A stretch of 64,000 bases of DNA from Blattamonas nauphoetae. Its lineage: Eukaryota > Preaxostyla > Oxymonadida. Both the position numbers and the translations under genes were made by a program. The notes under the pieces were generated by a model. That model did not search any database, was not told the DNA's origin, and saw only the letters and a program-made list of their open reading frames with translations. The stretch's first letter is position 1, and each line of letters begins with the position of its first letter. Location: NCBI GenBank assembly GCA_033064195.1, contig JARBJD010000269.1, positions 1-64,000 on the forward strand, in the 5' to 3' direction. Positions 22,426-32,432 of this stretch are shown here, in pieces.

Positions 22426-22440
22426 GCTTAAGGGTATATA
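22426..22440 (-). promoter_or_regulatory. Shared upstream motif TATATACCCTTAAGC
   Basis: Second occurrence of the ATACCCTTAAGC word, about 27 bp upstream of the ATG at 22399, here extended by TAT into a TATA-like string. Confidence 0.4.
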
Positions 22441-22549
22441 TTGATCGATGAAAAGAACCAAATTATACAGTTTTTTTATTCAAGCTGTTTGGAACATTCT
22501 GTCTCAGTATGAGCTCCAACTATTTCAATAGAATGAAAAATCCGGCCGG

Positions 22550-22810
22550 GATGACATTCTGACCTCAACTGAAACTTGGAAGTTTCTCTTCAGGACAATC
22601 AATGGACCTGTCGCAACACGAACCCATAGTTGCATGACAGATGCTCCTGTCGCTAATTCGATTACGCAGTTTCTTCCACGACACCCATTTTTCACATACG
22701 ACACACTTGTTTCACAACTCTGCGAACCTGTTCGAATGAAAAAAATTATGGGTGTCGGATCAATGCGTTCCGGTCATCCATTGCGAATCATCGATTCTCC
22801 TGCTTCGTAG
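22550..22810 (+). other. Open stretch in frame with the downstream transposase, without an upstream ATG
   Basis: A frame of about 86 codons (contains TWKFLFRTINGPVATRTHSC and RHPFFTYDTLVSQLCEP) ends in a TAG at 22808-22810, nine bases before and in phase with the transposase ATG at 22817. It may be an N-terminal part of the transposase lost to a stop, or a fragment of another gene. I do not recognise it. Confidence 0.4.
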
Positions 22811-22816
22811 TTAATC

Positions 22817-23908
22817 ATGCCGAAGAGAGAAAGGCCATCGACAGCGGAACGAGCGCTCCAGCTCGCCAACGAGCGCAACCAACGCAACCTTCAGATTGGG
22901 AACCGACTGTTGGTCCAGCATCAGCGCGAATTGCGAGATACACCACCATTACTCCAAAAACTGAAGCAGGACCATCCAACCGATCGAGAACTGTGCCGCC
23001 GATACACATCCTTCACAGAACACGAGTTCACTGTTCTCGTTGCACGGATTGAAGCACTACCGGGTTCAGGAACTGGTCGAAACCCAAACTTAAACAGATT
23101 GGAGGATCGTCTTTTCCTGATTCTAGTCTTCCTCCACACAGGAAGTTTCACAACATGCTTTCTTCTCTCCAGACACATCACAAAGTCTCGATCCACAACT
23201 TGGCGGGCTATTTGGTCAACCGTCGATCAACTCTATCCCATAATGTCCAACCTTTTCTGTCGTCCACCCCCCGAACGACTCCCCGAATTGCCAAATGTGT
23301 CGGTAATCATCGATGCGACCGTCGTCCAGATCGACAAACCTATCATCCGCACCAACCCAGTTGATTCCACTTTCTCTGGGAAACACCACTTCCACTGTTT
23401 GAAGTGGACTGTTGGTGTCACTCCAGTGTCAGGAACCGCGATGATGCTCTCCAGGCCTGTTGAAGGAGCAACCCACGATTGGGTTGCCTTTCAACAGGCC
23501 TGGCCGCAGTTCGGCCCATTATTCGAACATTCAACCAACATGGGCGATGCGGCCTACATCGCAGGGGAGCGAGAACATGGCGCCATCATAGTTGAAAATG
23601 GCCGCAACGAACAGTACAAGCATCAGAGAGCCCTGGTTGAACGCTTTTTTGGACGGTTGAAGTCTGTCTGCGCCATCCTCTCAGGCAAATGGCCATTCAG
23701 ACGTGCCAAGCTTCCTGCAGTCTTTGCTCTATGCGTTTGCGTCACAAACTACCACATCTCGCAGAATCCGCTGACCCAGGGAGAAGACAGAATCGAACAG
23801 GCCGTCTATGACAATGCTCTCCTGAACATAATAGAGGCTACAGAAGCGATACGAGCATCAGATAGAAGATATCGAGAGAACCTACGGAGAAGAGAGCAGG
23901 GAGAGTAA
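22817..23908 (+). CDS. DDE_Tnp_4-type transposase (Harbinger/IS5-like)
   Basis: One frame of 363 residues, starting MPKRERPSTAERALQLANER. A helical N-terminal region is followed by an RNase-H-like DDE core. The first acid is in VSVIIDATVVQID, followed by the family-typical FSGKHHFHCLKWTVGV. The second is in NMGDAAYIAG. The glutamate is in QRALVERFFGRLKSV. This pattern is typical of the DDE_Tnp_4 group, which includes PIF/Harbinger and IS5-like eukaryotic elements. The frame looks intact. I did not find clear terminal inverted repeats or a target duplication between 22440 and 24050, so element ends are undefined. Confidence 0.85.
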   Translation: MPKRERPSTAERALQLANERNQRNLQIGNRLLVQHQRELRDTPPLLQKLKQDHPTDRELCRRYTSFTEHEFTVLVARIEALPGSGTGRNPNLNRLEDRLFLILVFLHTGSFTTCFLLSRHITKSRSTTWRAIWSTVDQLYPIMSNLFCRPPPERLPELPNVSVIIDATVVQIDKPIIRTNPVDSTFSGKHHFHCLKWTVGVTPVSGTAMMLSRPVEGATHDWVAFQQAWPQFGPLFEHSTNMGDAAYIAGEREHGAIIVENGRNEQYKHQRALVERFFGRLKSVCAILSGKWPFRRAKLPAVFALCVCVTNYHISQNPLTQGEDRIEQAVYDNALLNIIEATEAIRASDRRYRENLRRREQGE

Positions 23909-23929
23909 CCACTTTACTTACATTTGTTC

Positions 23930-25867
23930 TAATTTCACTACACATTCGAGTAAGATACGAACAGGAATGGCGGTTGAATCAATGAAATGGTAGAGAGAGG
24001 GTGAAAGGAGGACTTGAGTAGAGACTGTCTCCGACATCTTGAGATTCCTTCTAACTTTTATGGTCGTGGGGCCGTTGACACCCTGTTCTCGTCGTGGAGG
24101 CGGAAGAGCGACTGGCAGAGATCCTCCAATCATCTTCCGACTGTCTGCTGATGAAGTGTTGACGAAGAACAAGAAGGAAGTTGAGTGGGGAGGAAGACAC
24201 GGCTCGCTCCGTCTAACTGCGCTGAAGATGCCGTCAGGACACAGCCTTTCCGGCATCAGGGCGAGCTGCAGATGCTTCAGGAGCATGTGGCTTGTGCAGA
24301 TGATGATTGCTGTTTCGTCGGTTTCGGAGTTAGACGATTTCCCGTTCCACGTGGCCACAAGAAGGTTCCTGTTGAGCCCGTCGATTGTGAGGGGAGAGTG
24401 AGTGTTGTGGATGCTGGTCACGATTGTTGTGGTGTCAGCGATTGTCACATGTCGCTCAGTTTGCGCGGCAAGAATGTGTTCTGATCCGATACTTCCAGGA
24501 CCGACATGGCGAGTCGTTGTTCACACACCTCATTCCATCGGCCCCACTCTCACTGACATGGAAGTTGTTCGGAATGGTTAGAAGATAAGGGAAGAGCGAT
24601 GTGATGGAGTGGAGAGCGAGATCCGGTTTGCTCGAGAAAGGTTGGTCAGCGTCTCGCTCAGCTTCGACGAGACAATACCACGTCATCGACTCCACCGAAT
24701 GGTTGGAGATTGTCAGATTGGTCGTGACCTACGTTGGGAGATCTGTTGGAGGAGAACGAGGTGAGAAGAAAGGGGAGAGAACGAGTGAGAAGAAACATGG
24801 TGATAACGTGAACGCTGTCCATCTCAATGAGGAGTGCTCCTCCAACTTTCTCAAAGACTGGCATGATGGTCAGTATTGAGCCTCTGTCTTTGGAGAGAAA
24901 AAACTCGTCGAATCGCGAGTCGTAGATCTCAGCGATGGAGTTGGGATGGATGATAATTCAGAAGGCTTGACTTCAATCCCACAACCCCCACCGACAGCAC
25001 GGTGGTAGTAAGAGAGTGATGAGCCTCTGAGAAAGAGGTCGAGGAAATGTTGGCGGACGACGAGATTGTGGAAGTGTGTTGTCCATTTGCCTGTGGTGAA
25101 GATTGTAGTGTGACAGGAGCACACGAGTTGCTTCAAGACGAAGGAGAGATGATAACAAGACTCGGTCATTTCGCCACATGTGACAGTGTCTGTTCCAGAT
25201 GGCGAGAAAATATCTCGCCTAGAGGGGTGATATAAAGCCACCCATCCATCCCGTTTTTCGATTGGAACAGTGTGGCCAGATGGACGTTGAACGGCAGTGA
25301 GTGAATTGGATGGGCTGGGCAGGGTCTGTGCTGGAAGTGAATTGGAGGTCTGATACACACTCTGATGGGCTGTGATTATCTTGGAAAAGAATCTTGGTGG
25401 AAATATATGGAATTGACTCCGTATTTTGTTGATTTAAGTTGTTCAAGATTTCCGTGTTCAATTCGAAGAGAGAAACAGTGTTTTTGATCTGGAGATCTTC
25501 AGAACCAAACTGATGTCATTTGACGGCGGTCAATAACTGTACTAGCTCCAAATGCTGTGATTTCTCGAAATGTGGACGAGGTAAGGGCGTCTGCCTTCTG
25601 CATCCCTGCGGGTATGATGAAACCTTCAGGGGCGGTGATAGTACTGAAAGATGTTGATGAGATCGAGAGGAAGCTTTCGTTTTGTGCGTTTAATGTTGTT
25701 GTTGAGGACGATGGAAGGATCATGATGAAGGGAACTGCTAAGGTCAGATCGGTGAGGGAAGAACGAAAGATCTCGAGAGAGTTGCTCAATTTGGATTCAA
25801 AGATCAAATATGTTGGGACAGAATGATTCGTGATAGATACACGGTCAAGTTGGATGTATCCTAACAA
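23930..25867 (-). pseudogene. Degraded beta-helix surface-protein gene
   Basis: Minus-strand pieces in family order show LSISSTSFSTITAPEGF and TSSTFREITAFG (25867-25499), AVGGGCGIEVKPSELSSI (about 25000, compare GGGCVVVELKPQ in the intact gene), SESGADGMRCVNNDSPCRSW (about 24540) and IHNTHSPLTIDGLNRNLLVA (about 24400). The pieces lie in different frames with stops between them. The transposase gene at 22817 lies immediately beyond its 3' end. Confidence 0.6.
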
Positions 25868-25869
25868 CT

Positions 25870-26856
25870 CTTCTTCCCACCGGATGAGTGCATCGATGTT
25901 GTTGTCCTTTTGGGCGAGGTATTGTTCGTTATATCATTCACATGCTGGAAGAAACGATATAGGGGTTTTGTTTCATGTGACTATGCTTGAATCCACATTC
26001 ATTGAGATGAAACCACCGACAAAGTTTTGACTCGTGATGAAGGTGTGCTCGAGGTTAAACATTGAAAAACAGATGATGAAATCACGGTTTTGATCGGGAA
26101 TTACTATAGAATCGGAGGGACCGGAGGTGATTGAGAGACAAAGGTTTCAGACAGGCTCGATACAGGTATATCAGAGAGATAACGGGGTGAATCGATTTGT
26201 AAGAAGTCGGTACTCGAATAAAAGAGTTGAAGGGGAAGTATGGTCTTTGTTATCTTGTGCAACTTGATCATTCAAAGACTATGGACTGTTCGTTGTTTTT
26301 GGTTCTCGGTTTGTAGTCCATGCATTCCAGATGATTGCGAGATTGTTGTCATCGTATAGAGTTGTCTTGAGAGAGCAAACACGGAATATCATGAAATAGA
26401 CGAGCACGAGAACAGTTTGTCCGACAGAGTGATTTCAAGGTTGTTTCCCTCATTATCGTTCGTCGAGGACAGAAATGTGGAATGAAAGCGACAAGTCCGA
26501 AATGAAAGCTGAGGCTACATCTTTCGAAGACTTTTTTATTTATATTCGTCTGGAAAGACGAGTTTCTTGAATGCCATCCCTTTTTGGTGTAGATTGGAAC
26601 CAAAAACTAAAACTGACGAGAATGGTTGCTTGTATAGCTGTTCTTGTCTTGACCGAAGTGCGAATCGAAAGAAAAGACACCTCGAAAAAAACCTAGTTTC
26701 GAAACGATGGGACCGTTTCGAAACCACTCAACCGGTTCACAACGACTCAACCGTTTCGCCAACACCACTCGGAAATTTACGTGTGTTGAGTTTCGAAACG
26801 ATAGACTCGTGGTGCGACAGGTCCAATGGTTCAGATCATCGAGCTACAAACTCTCC
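25870..26856. other. Intergenic, upstream of the intact beta-helix gene
   Basis: No gene supported. At 26695-26760 the word CGTTTCG and its partner CGAAACG recur (GAAACGATGGGACCGTTTCGA), giving small inverted repeats about 100 bp before the start codon of the gene at 26857. Confidence 0.4.
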
Positions 26857-29800
26857 ATGCTCATTTTATTCATCAGTATCAACTTTCTTTCTCAGTGCAT
26901 TCCCTCAATCCCACTTCCTTCCCCACATACATCTCACAAACGGACGAATGAAGTCTATAATATCACCGTTGACTCAATCTCGTATTTGGCAACCAATGAA
27001 CCCCTTACTGGACCGATGAAGATATCAGGAACAACACAAACAACACTTCTCTGTCGTTCAGAGAGTGATTTATTTCTTCTTTCCGTTGTAAACTCGACAT
27101 TTTCTTTAACATCAACATGTCTTGTTCCAATTCATCAAGCCATACACGCCTCAGATTCATCTGTTCACCTCACTGAGACAACCATTCAAGTGAATTCAAC
27201 ACACACATTGTTTATTACGTGGAACTCGAACATAATCTTGGAAAGGATGACTCTCAAAAGAGCACCAACAATATCCACACTCCCTCTTGTTGTCGAGAAC
27301 CGACAGCCAACAGGATCAGTAAACTTCATCTCAACCACATTAGCAGATGGACACCATTCAGATATCTCCCCGATCGTCGCAAACCGACAGACAGAATCAA
27401 TCTTGATTCAGTCGTCCTCCTTCCGCAATATCACATCAGATTCCTCAATCCCACCATCCACCACACTCCCACCAGCCGGAAAAACCCAATTTTTCAACAC
27501 AAAGACGGATCATGTTGAAGGAGTGTTTTACGGAACATTGACCAACAACGTCAACCTCGGCGGGTCATTCCTCTTCTCCAACAACACTTTCCTCCACACC
27601 ACCCACTCCAACGCTGATGTGTACACCTGCCCAGGTGGAACATGCACATCCAGATTTACCTCAGACTCAACAGATCTCACCATTCAGACCAGCCTCTTCT
27701 CCGGCTGCACCAGCACAGCCGCGGATGGCGGAGCGATTTCGGTGGGCTCTTCAGACGCCGGAACCGTTTTAGTTGTTGACTGCCAATTTCAGTCGTGCTC
27801 CAGTGAATGGAATGGTGGGGCGATTCATCTCTTAAATCGGCAGATGAGCATCCGCCGCAACACTTTCACGAATTGCCATGCCGGATCATTTGGTGGTGTG
27901 CTCAGTGCATTACCATCTTCTCATACAGTGGAGATTAGCGAGAATACTTGCACGTCATGTCAAGCTAATGGGGATGAAGCAGCATATCACCTCAACAAAG
28001 GAGAAGGTCACCAACTAATGCACAACAACACTTTGTCTGTCTCGGGACTATGTCGACGAAGTGATTGTTTGTTTATTGTGTACGGAACTGTTCAAGTTTC
28101 CAACAACATCATCAAGAACTCCCAAAGAACAGTTACTGATCCAGCGTTTGCCAATATTGTCCTGCACACCAACATCATCACATCTGTGATTATTATCGGC
28201 AACAAATTCGAATCAACACCAGCCTTCTCACATCAGTGGAGTCACTCCAACAGTCCAGACTTTATTGTCTGGCCACTCTGGTCAGGAGCAGCGGCCTTCC
28301 CGCTCATCGACTCCACTGGGCTCTTCCTCCCTGCCTCTAAAAAGGGAAGTGTCGTCACCACAAAAGACGATACATCCAACGTGATCATCATCGAAAAAGT
28401 TTACAAAGCACCTACTTCCCCATCCAATCCGTTCTTCGTTCTTTCTGCGAAGAGAACTGTGATGCTCAGACAACTTGGGGTGGATTTGACGGTTACTCCG
28501 ATTGCGTTTGCGAGCATATCGAATGGGGGGAATATTTTATTAAGCGAAGTTGATTTCTCTGTCTCAAAGTCGACGCTGACCAAGAATTTCATCACTGTCA
28601 CCTCGTCCACTTTCACCTTTGACACTGTCACGCTCTCCTCACTCAATCTCGGATCGACGAGTGTTGTCAGAATGGAGGGAGCATCGACGTTGATCGTGAC
28701 GAACAGCGATTTCACATCGATTTCGCAGACATCGGCGGGAGGAGGAACTTTTCTGAACACGAATGGAAACAGCAACCAATTCATCACGATCACTGGATCG
28801 ACATTCGGCAAAGTGACATCGAAAGGAGATGGAGGAGTGATTCTGGCTCAGCTCGGAACAGGATCGAAGTTGACAGTGTCGAGCACGACATTCACATCAT
28901 GCTCGTCGACTGGGAAGGGAGGAGCGCTGTCGATCGTCCTCTCATCGACAGGTTCGTTCGCACTCCAAAGCGGCACTTCACTCTCGTCGTGCACAGCGAC
29001 GAATGGGAATGCGGTGTTTGTGCAAACACCGTCACTGTCCTCTGCCGTCACTCGAACGAGCATGGCATTTTTGGGATCGTCATCGATCACTCCTACAACG
29101 ACTCTGATGAATCTGTATCGCGGATGGAACACAGCCAACACGTCAGACTCTGTTCCTCTCATCCTCTTCTTCGCAACGATGGGATCAACTGGATATGCAA
29201 ATTCGAGTGGAAAGGATGGGATGATGTGTGGCTTCTCTGTGTATCCTTGCTCGTCACTTGTTCCTGTTCAGACGACGCTAGTGTCGTATGGCACGAAGAC
29301 TGGAGGAACACTCAACCCGATCACAATCCAGCTCCAAACCACTGTCCAACAATCGATCCCCTTTTCGTGTGGAGGTCACAAGGCAACCATAAAAGGGAAC
29401 ACCGTCACACTTTCAAACACTGGCCAGTTCACGACATCCTCATCTTCGTCATCACTCACACTCTCCGCGCTGACCGTCCTCTTCGCGTCTTCGCCGACAC
29501 AACCAGCCCTATCTGTCTCAACGGGATCGATTGTGGTGTCTGGTTGCACAGTTGGGAATGGAGCAACAGACATTCCTCTCTCGATTGGATCGGTTTCGGG
29601 AGGATCTTTGGAGATGAGTGGAACAAACACGATGAAACTGGTGTCACCTTCCTCTCCACTCTTCCATGTGACATCTGGAACTTTGAAGATTCAATCAGGC
29701 TCAACACTGACACACTCAGCCACAAAACGAACATCATCGCTCTTCGCCCTGAGTGGAGGATCAACGACGATCACATCGCTTGTTGTTCCCTCCCTCACAC

Positions 29801-32412
29801 TCAACTCGGCGAGCAGTGTATATTCACTGACAGGCACAGCCTCGCTGTTTCTCTCATCGACATCATTCTCGTCGATCTCAAACGATGGGTCTGGTTCGGG
29901 GATCCACTTCACGTCGACAGGCATGCTCTCTCTGTCGTCTGTTTCGTTCTCGTCATGCAACTGTGGAATTGATGGGAAGGGACGAAGTGTGTTCATCTCT
30001 CGCTCCTCGTTCTCATCTGGCGATGTTGTGATGAAGAGTGTGGCGATCAGCCCAGCTGGCACAACCGGAAATCATGAAGTGTATCTCGAGGGACTGAATG
30101 TGGGAGCAGTTGTGACAACTGACTGGGCGAGTCTGATCGGAGCGAATGACGCGACGCTGACGAAAGCCAAGTTGGAGGAAGTGTTTGGCTCAGATCCGAC
30201 CGACACGACGGACAGCGGGCCTCTGGGGTATCATCTGTATCCGCACACGAGTGGAGCAGTGTTTGTGTCGGAAGGCTTCTGGGATCATGGGAAGTGTGGT
30301 CAGGAGCGTCTTCCTTGCTCATCGTTCAGTTTCGCGTTCTTGCTGCTCACCAACACGAAGACAACAATCAGCCTGAGCTCAGACATCACTGTGTCCACAC
30401 TTCTCGAATGTCCCGAGACAGGAGCGTCGATCTCTTCCTCATCTCAGAAATCACTCGTTTTTGAATCGACTGGACTGTTCGTGGTGGAAGCTGGTCCACT
30501 CACTTTTTCTTCGATGGATTTTAGAATCCCGTCTTCGCTCACGCAGCCGCTGTTCGTTGTGAAGGGAAGCTCACTCACCCTCTCCTCCACTCTCGCAATC
30601 CCCAGCCCTTCCTCCCTCCAACACACAGCACCGCTCTTCATCATTCAAGAAGGAACACTCACTCTGTCAGAATCATTGTTCGACTTCGCCGATCGCTTCT
30701 TGTCCTCATCCGTCCTTCTCGCTCAGACGGCCGGCTGCCTCGCACTCGACACTGTGACGATTGAGAATGTTCATCGCTCTGATGGCGATGGAAGTTTTGT
30801 CTATTCATCGCTCACCTCGTCCGACGACAGATTGGAGATTGTTAGCTGCTCGTTCTCAGCGTGCTCTTCCACAGGGAATGGTGGATGCATGGCCATTGCA
30901 GTGGAAGCAGGAACACTTCTGATCTCGCACTCGTCGTTCAGCAGATGTTCGAGTGCGGACAGAGGCGGCGCGCTTCTGTTGGACTTCTCGAATCTGCTTT
31001 CTTTTGAACATTACAAACTGGACACTGTTTGTTTTGGACGAGAGGAAGAGAGGAACACAGCAACCAACTTCGGAAACGACGTTTTTGTGATTGGACGAGA
31101 TCTGGCGTCTCAGATTGAGGCGTCGCAGTGGGAGGACTCGCTGACCGCTGCTCAACAATCAGACTTGATGGGGTCAGATTCCCTCACTCAAAATGTGGAA
31201 TCGCTTCTGAGATTTCTGGTTGGGGATGTTGTGTTTGTGAGCTCATCCGGCGACGACCTGAACATTGGATTGAAAGACAGTCCTTTTCGGACGCTCGCTG
31301 GATTGTTCTATTTCGTGTTGAAAGTGAAGAAAGTTGTGGTTCTGGACTCAGCCTCGATTGGGGAGTTGATGTGGCTTGGAGTGGGTGAGGAAGAAGGGAG
31401 AGAGATGTTGATTGTTGGACAAGACGACAATTGCTCTCTCCGATGCGACATCGTCCCCTTCGATCACAAACACGGCACGCCGTTCCCAACATTCTCGATG
31501 CTCACATTGCACACTCACACTCTCTCCGTCACTGACTTCGCCTTCACTTCGTTCTCGGCGCCTGCTTTCATCACATCTGTGTTCTCTGTCAGCTCGAAAG
31601 GGATTCTGAAACTGGTCGGGTGCTCTCTGAAAGGATCGACTCCAACCAAACTCAGCCTCGTCACTCTCAGCCGCTCTGGATCAGCAGATGTGCACGTCTT
31701 CACTTCACGCGAGCAGCAATTTGTGGGCAAAGGAAGCGTCGTTCGATGTGAAAGTGGGAGTACTTTGAACATGGCCTCAAGCACGTTTGAATCAACAAGG
31801 TTCGATGGAGGGTGTGTTGTGGTTGGAACATGCACGGAGCGGATGACGATCACAGACTCGACATTTGTGAGATGCCTTGGATCGAGTTTTGGGAGTGTGA
31901 TTCGTGTTTGGGTGATGGGAAGCACACTCAGCCTGACGAACAACAGATTCGAGAGATGCTCGACGACAGTTCGACTGTCTGAACAATCTGGGAAGGATGG
32001 TGTTGTCGGAGGGGGTTGTGTTGTGGTTGAACTGAAACCACAATCGTCGTCGTCCATCACACACCATCCAAGTTCAGTGGACCTGACACTCTCGTCGTTC
32101 ACATCGTGCTCGCTGACAGTGACAGACACAGCCCGCTCGTCTCTTCGATTGGTTGGAGGTAGTGGATTCCTGATCCAATCAACACAAACATCGAACACAC
32201 TCTCAGCGACTCTTCGCAACGTGACTCTGACGAACTGTTCGGTCACTCCTCTTCTCTCGTCGTCTCACACGAGCTTCTCGGGGGGAGTGGTTATGTGTGG
32301 GAAGAAGCTGCTGCAGACGGATCGACGCGGAATGGTTGTGACTGACTGCTCAAGCGGAACAATCCAAGTCAACCCTTCGTCATCTTCAGGAACACACTCA
32401 CACGAACACTGA
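26857..32412 (+). CDS. Secreted right-handed beta-helix protein with GGA motifs (1851 residues)
   Basis: The ATG at 26857 gives a signal peptide (MLILFISINFLSQCIPSI). An earlier in-frame ATG at 26707 would bury this signal, so it was not used. The protein is serine/threonine-rich with repeated short strands and turn motifs typical of PMP-like parallel beta-helices: FSGCTSTAADGGAI (about residue 285), FQSCSSEWNGGAIH, FTSCSSTGKGGAL, FSACSSTGNGGCM and FSRCSSADRGGALLL. Three blocks start with a conserved short linker of the CGFSVYPCSSL or CGQERLPCSSF type. Many N-x-S/T sites suggest glycosylation. No C-terminal membrane helix is visible and the stop is shared with the paralogue ending at 48574, so the end is probably natural. 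Adhesion or a surface coat role is inference. It is convergent with the gene at 32433-33780, about 20 bp away. Confidence 0.82.
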   Translation: MLILFISINFLSQCIPSIPLPSPHTSHKRTNEVYNITVDSISYLATNEPLTGPMKISGTTQTTLLCRSESDLFLLSVVNSTFSLTSTCLVPIHQAIHASDSSVHLTETTIQVNSTHTLFITWNSNIILERMTLKRAPTISTLPLVVENRQPTGSVNFISTTLADGHHSDISPIVANRQTESILIQSSSFRNITSDSSIPPSTTLPPAGKTQFFNTKTDHVEGVFYGTLTNNVNLGGSFLFSNNTFLHTTHSNADVYTCPGGTCTSRFTSDSTDLTIQTSLFSGCTSTAADGGAISVGSSDAGTVLVVDCQFQSCSSEWNGGAIHLLNRQMSIRRNTFTNCHAGSFGGVLSALPSSHTVEISENTCTSCQANGDEAAYHLNKGEGHQLMHNNTLSVSGLCRRSDCLFIVYGTVQVSNNIIKNSQRTVTDPAFANIVLHTNIITSVIIIGNKFESTPAFSHQWSHSNSPDFIVWPLWSGAAAFPLIDSTGLFLPASKKGSVVTTKDDTSNVIIIEKVYKAPTSPSNPFFVLSAKRTVMLRQLGVDLTVTPIAFASISNGGNILLSEVDFSVSKSTLTKNFITVTSSTFTFDTVTLSSLNLGSTSVVRMEGASTLIVTNSDFTSISQTSAGGGTFLNTNGNSNQFITITGSTFGKVTSKGDGGVILAQLGTGSKLTVSSTTFTSCSSTGKGGALSIVLSSTGSFALQSGTSLSSCTATNGNAVFVQTPSLSSAVTRTSMAFLGSSSITPTTTLMNLYRGWNTANTSDSVPLILFFATMGSTGYANSSGKDGMMCGFSVYPCSSLVPVQTTLVSYGTKTGGTLNPITIQLQTTVQQSIPFSCGGHKATIKGNTVTLSNTGQFTTSSSSSSLTLSALTVLFASSPTQPALSVSTGSIVVSGCTVGNGATDIPLSIGSVSGGSLEMSGTNTMKLVSPSSPLFHVTSGTLKIQSGSTLTHSATKRTSSLFALSGGSTTITSLVVPSLTLNSASSVYSLTGTASLFLSSTSFSSISNDGSGSGIHFTSTGMLSLSSVSFSSCNCGIDGKGRSVFISRSSFSSGDVVMKSVAISPAGTTGNHEVYLEGLNVGAVVTTDWASLIGANDATLTKAKLEEVFGSDPTDTTDSGPLGYHLYPHTSGAVFVSEGFWDHGKCGQERLPCSSFSFAFLLLTNTKTTISLSSDITVSTLLECPETGASISSSSQKSLVFESTGLFVVEAGPLTFSSMDFRIPSSLTQPLFVVKGSSLTLSSTLAIPSPSSLQHTAPLFIIQEGTLTLSESLFDFADRFLSSSVLLAQTAGCLALDTVTIENVHRSDGDGSFVYSSLTSSDDRLEIVSCSFSACSSTGNGGCMAIAVEAGTLLISHSSFSRCSSADRGGALLLDFSNLLSFEHYKLDTVCFGREEERNTATNFGNDVFVIGRDLASQIEASQWEDSLTAAQQSDLMGSDSLTQNVESLLRFLVGDVVFVSSSGDDLNIGLKDSPFRTLAGLFYFVLKVKKVVVLDSASIGELMWLGVGEEEGREMLIVGQDDNCSLRCDIVPFDHKHGTPFPTFSMLTLHTHTLSVTDFAFTSFSAPAFITSVFSVSSKGILKLVGCSLKGSTPTKLSLVTLSRSGSADVHVFTSREQQFVGKGSVVRCESGSTLNMASSTFESTRFDGGCVVVGTCTERMTITDSTFVRCLGSSFGSVIRVWVMGSTLSLTNNRFERCSTTVRLSEQSGKDGVVGGGCVVVELKPQSSSSITHHPSSVDLTLSSFTSCSLTVTDTARSSLRLVGGSGFLIQSTQTSNTLSATLRNVTLTNCSVTPLLSSSHTSFSGGVVMCGKKLLQTDRRGMVVTDCSSGTIQVNPSSSSGTHSHEH

Positions 32413-32432
32413 CGATGTCGTCCTGTTCTCGT

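Noticed and set aside
28899-29972. 357-codon plus-strand frame overlapping the intact beta-helix gene
   Set aside because: It is a shadow of the long gene in another phase. Its composition (tryptophan, histidine and aspartate excess) is unlike the neighbours and it has no motif.
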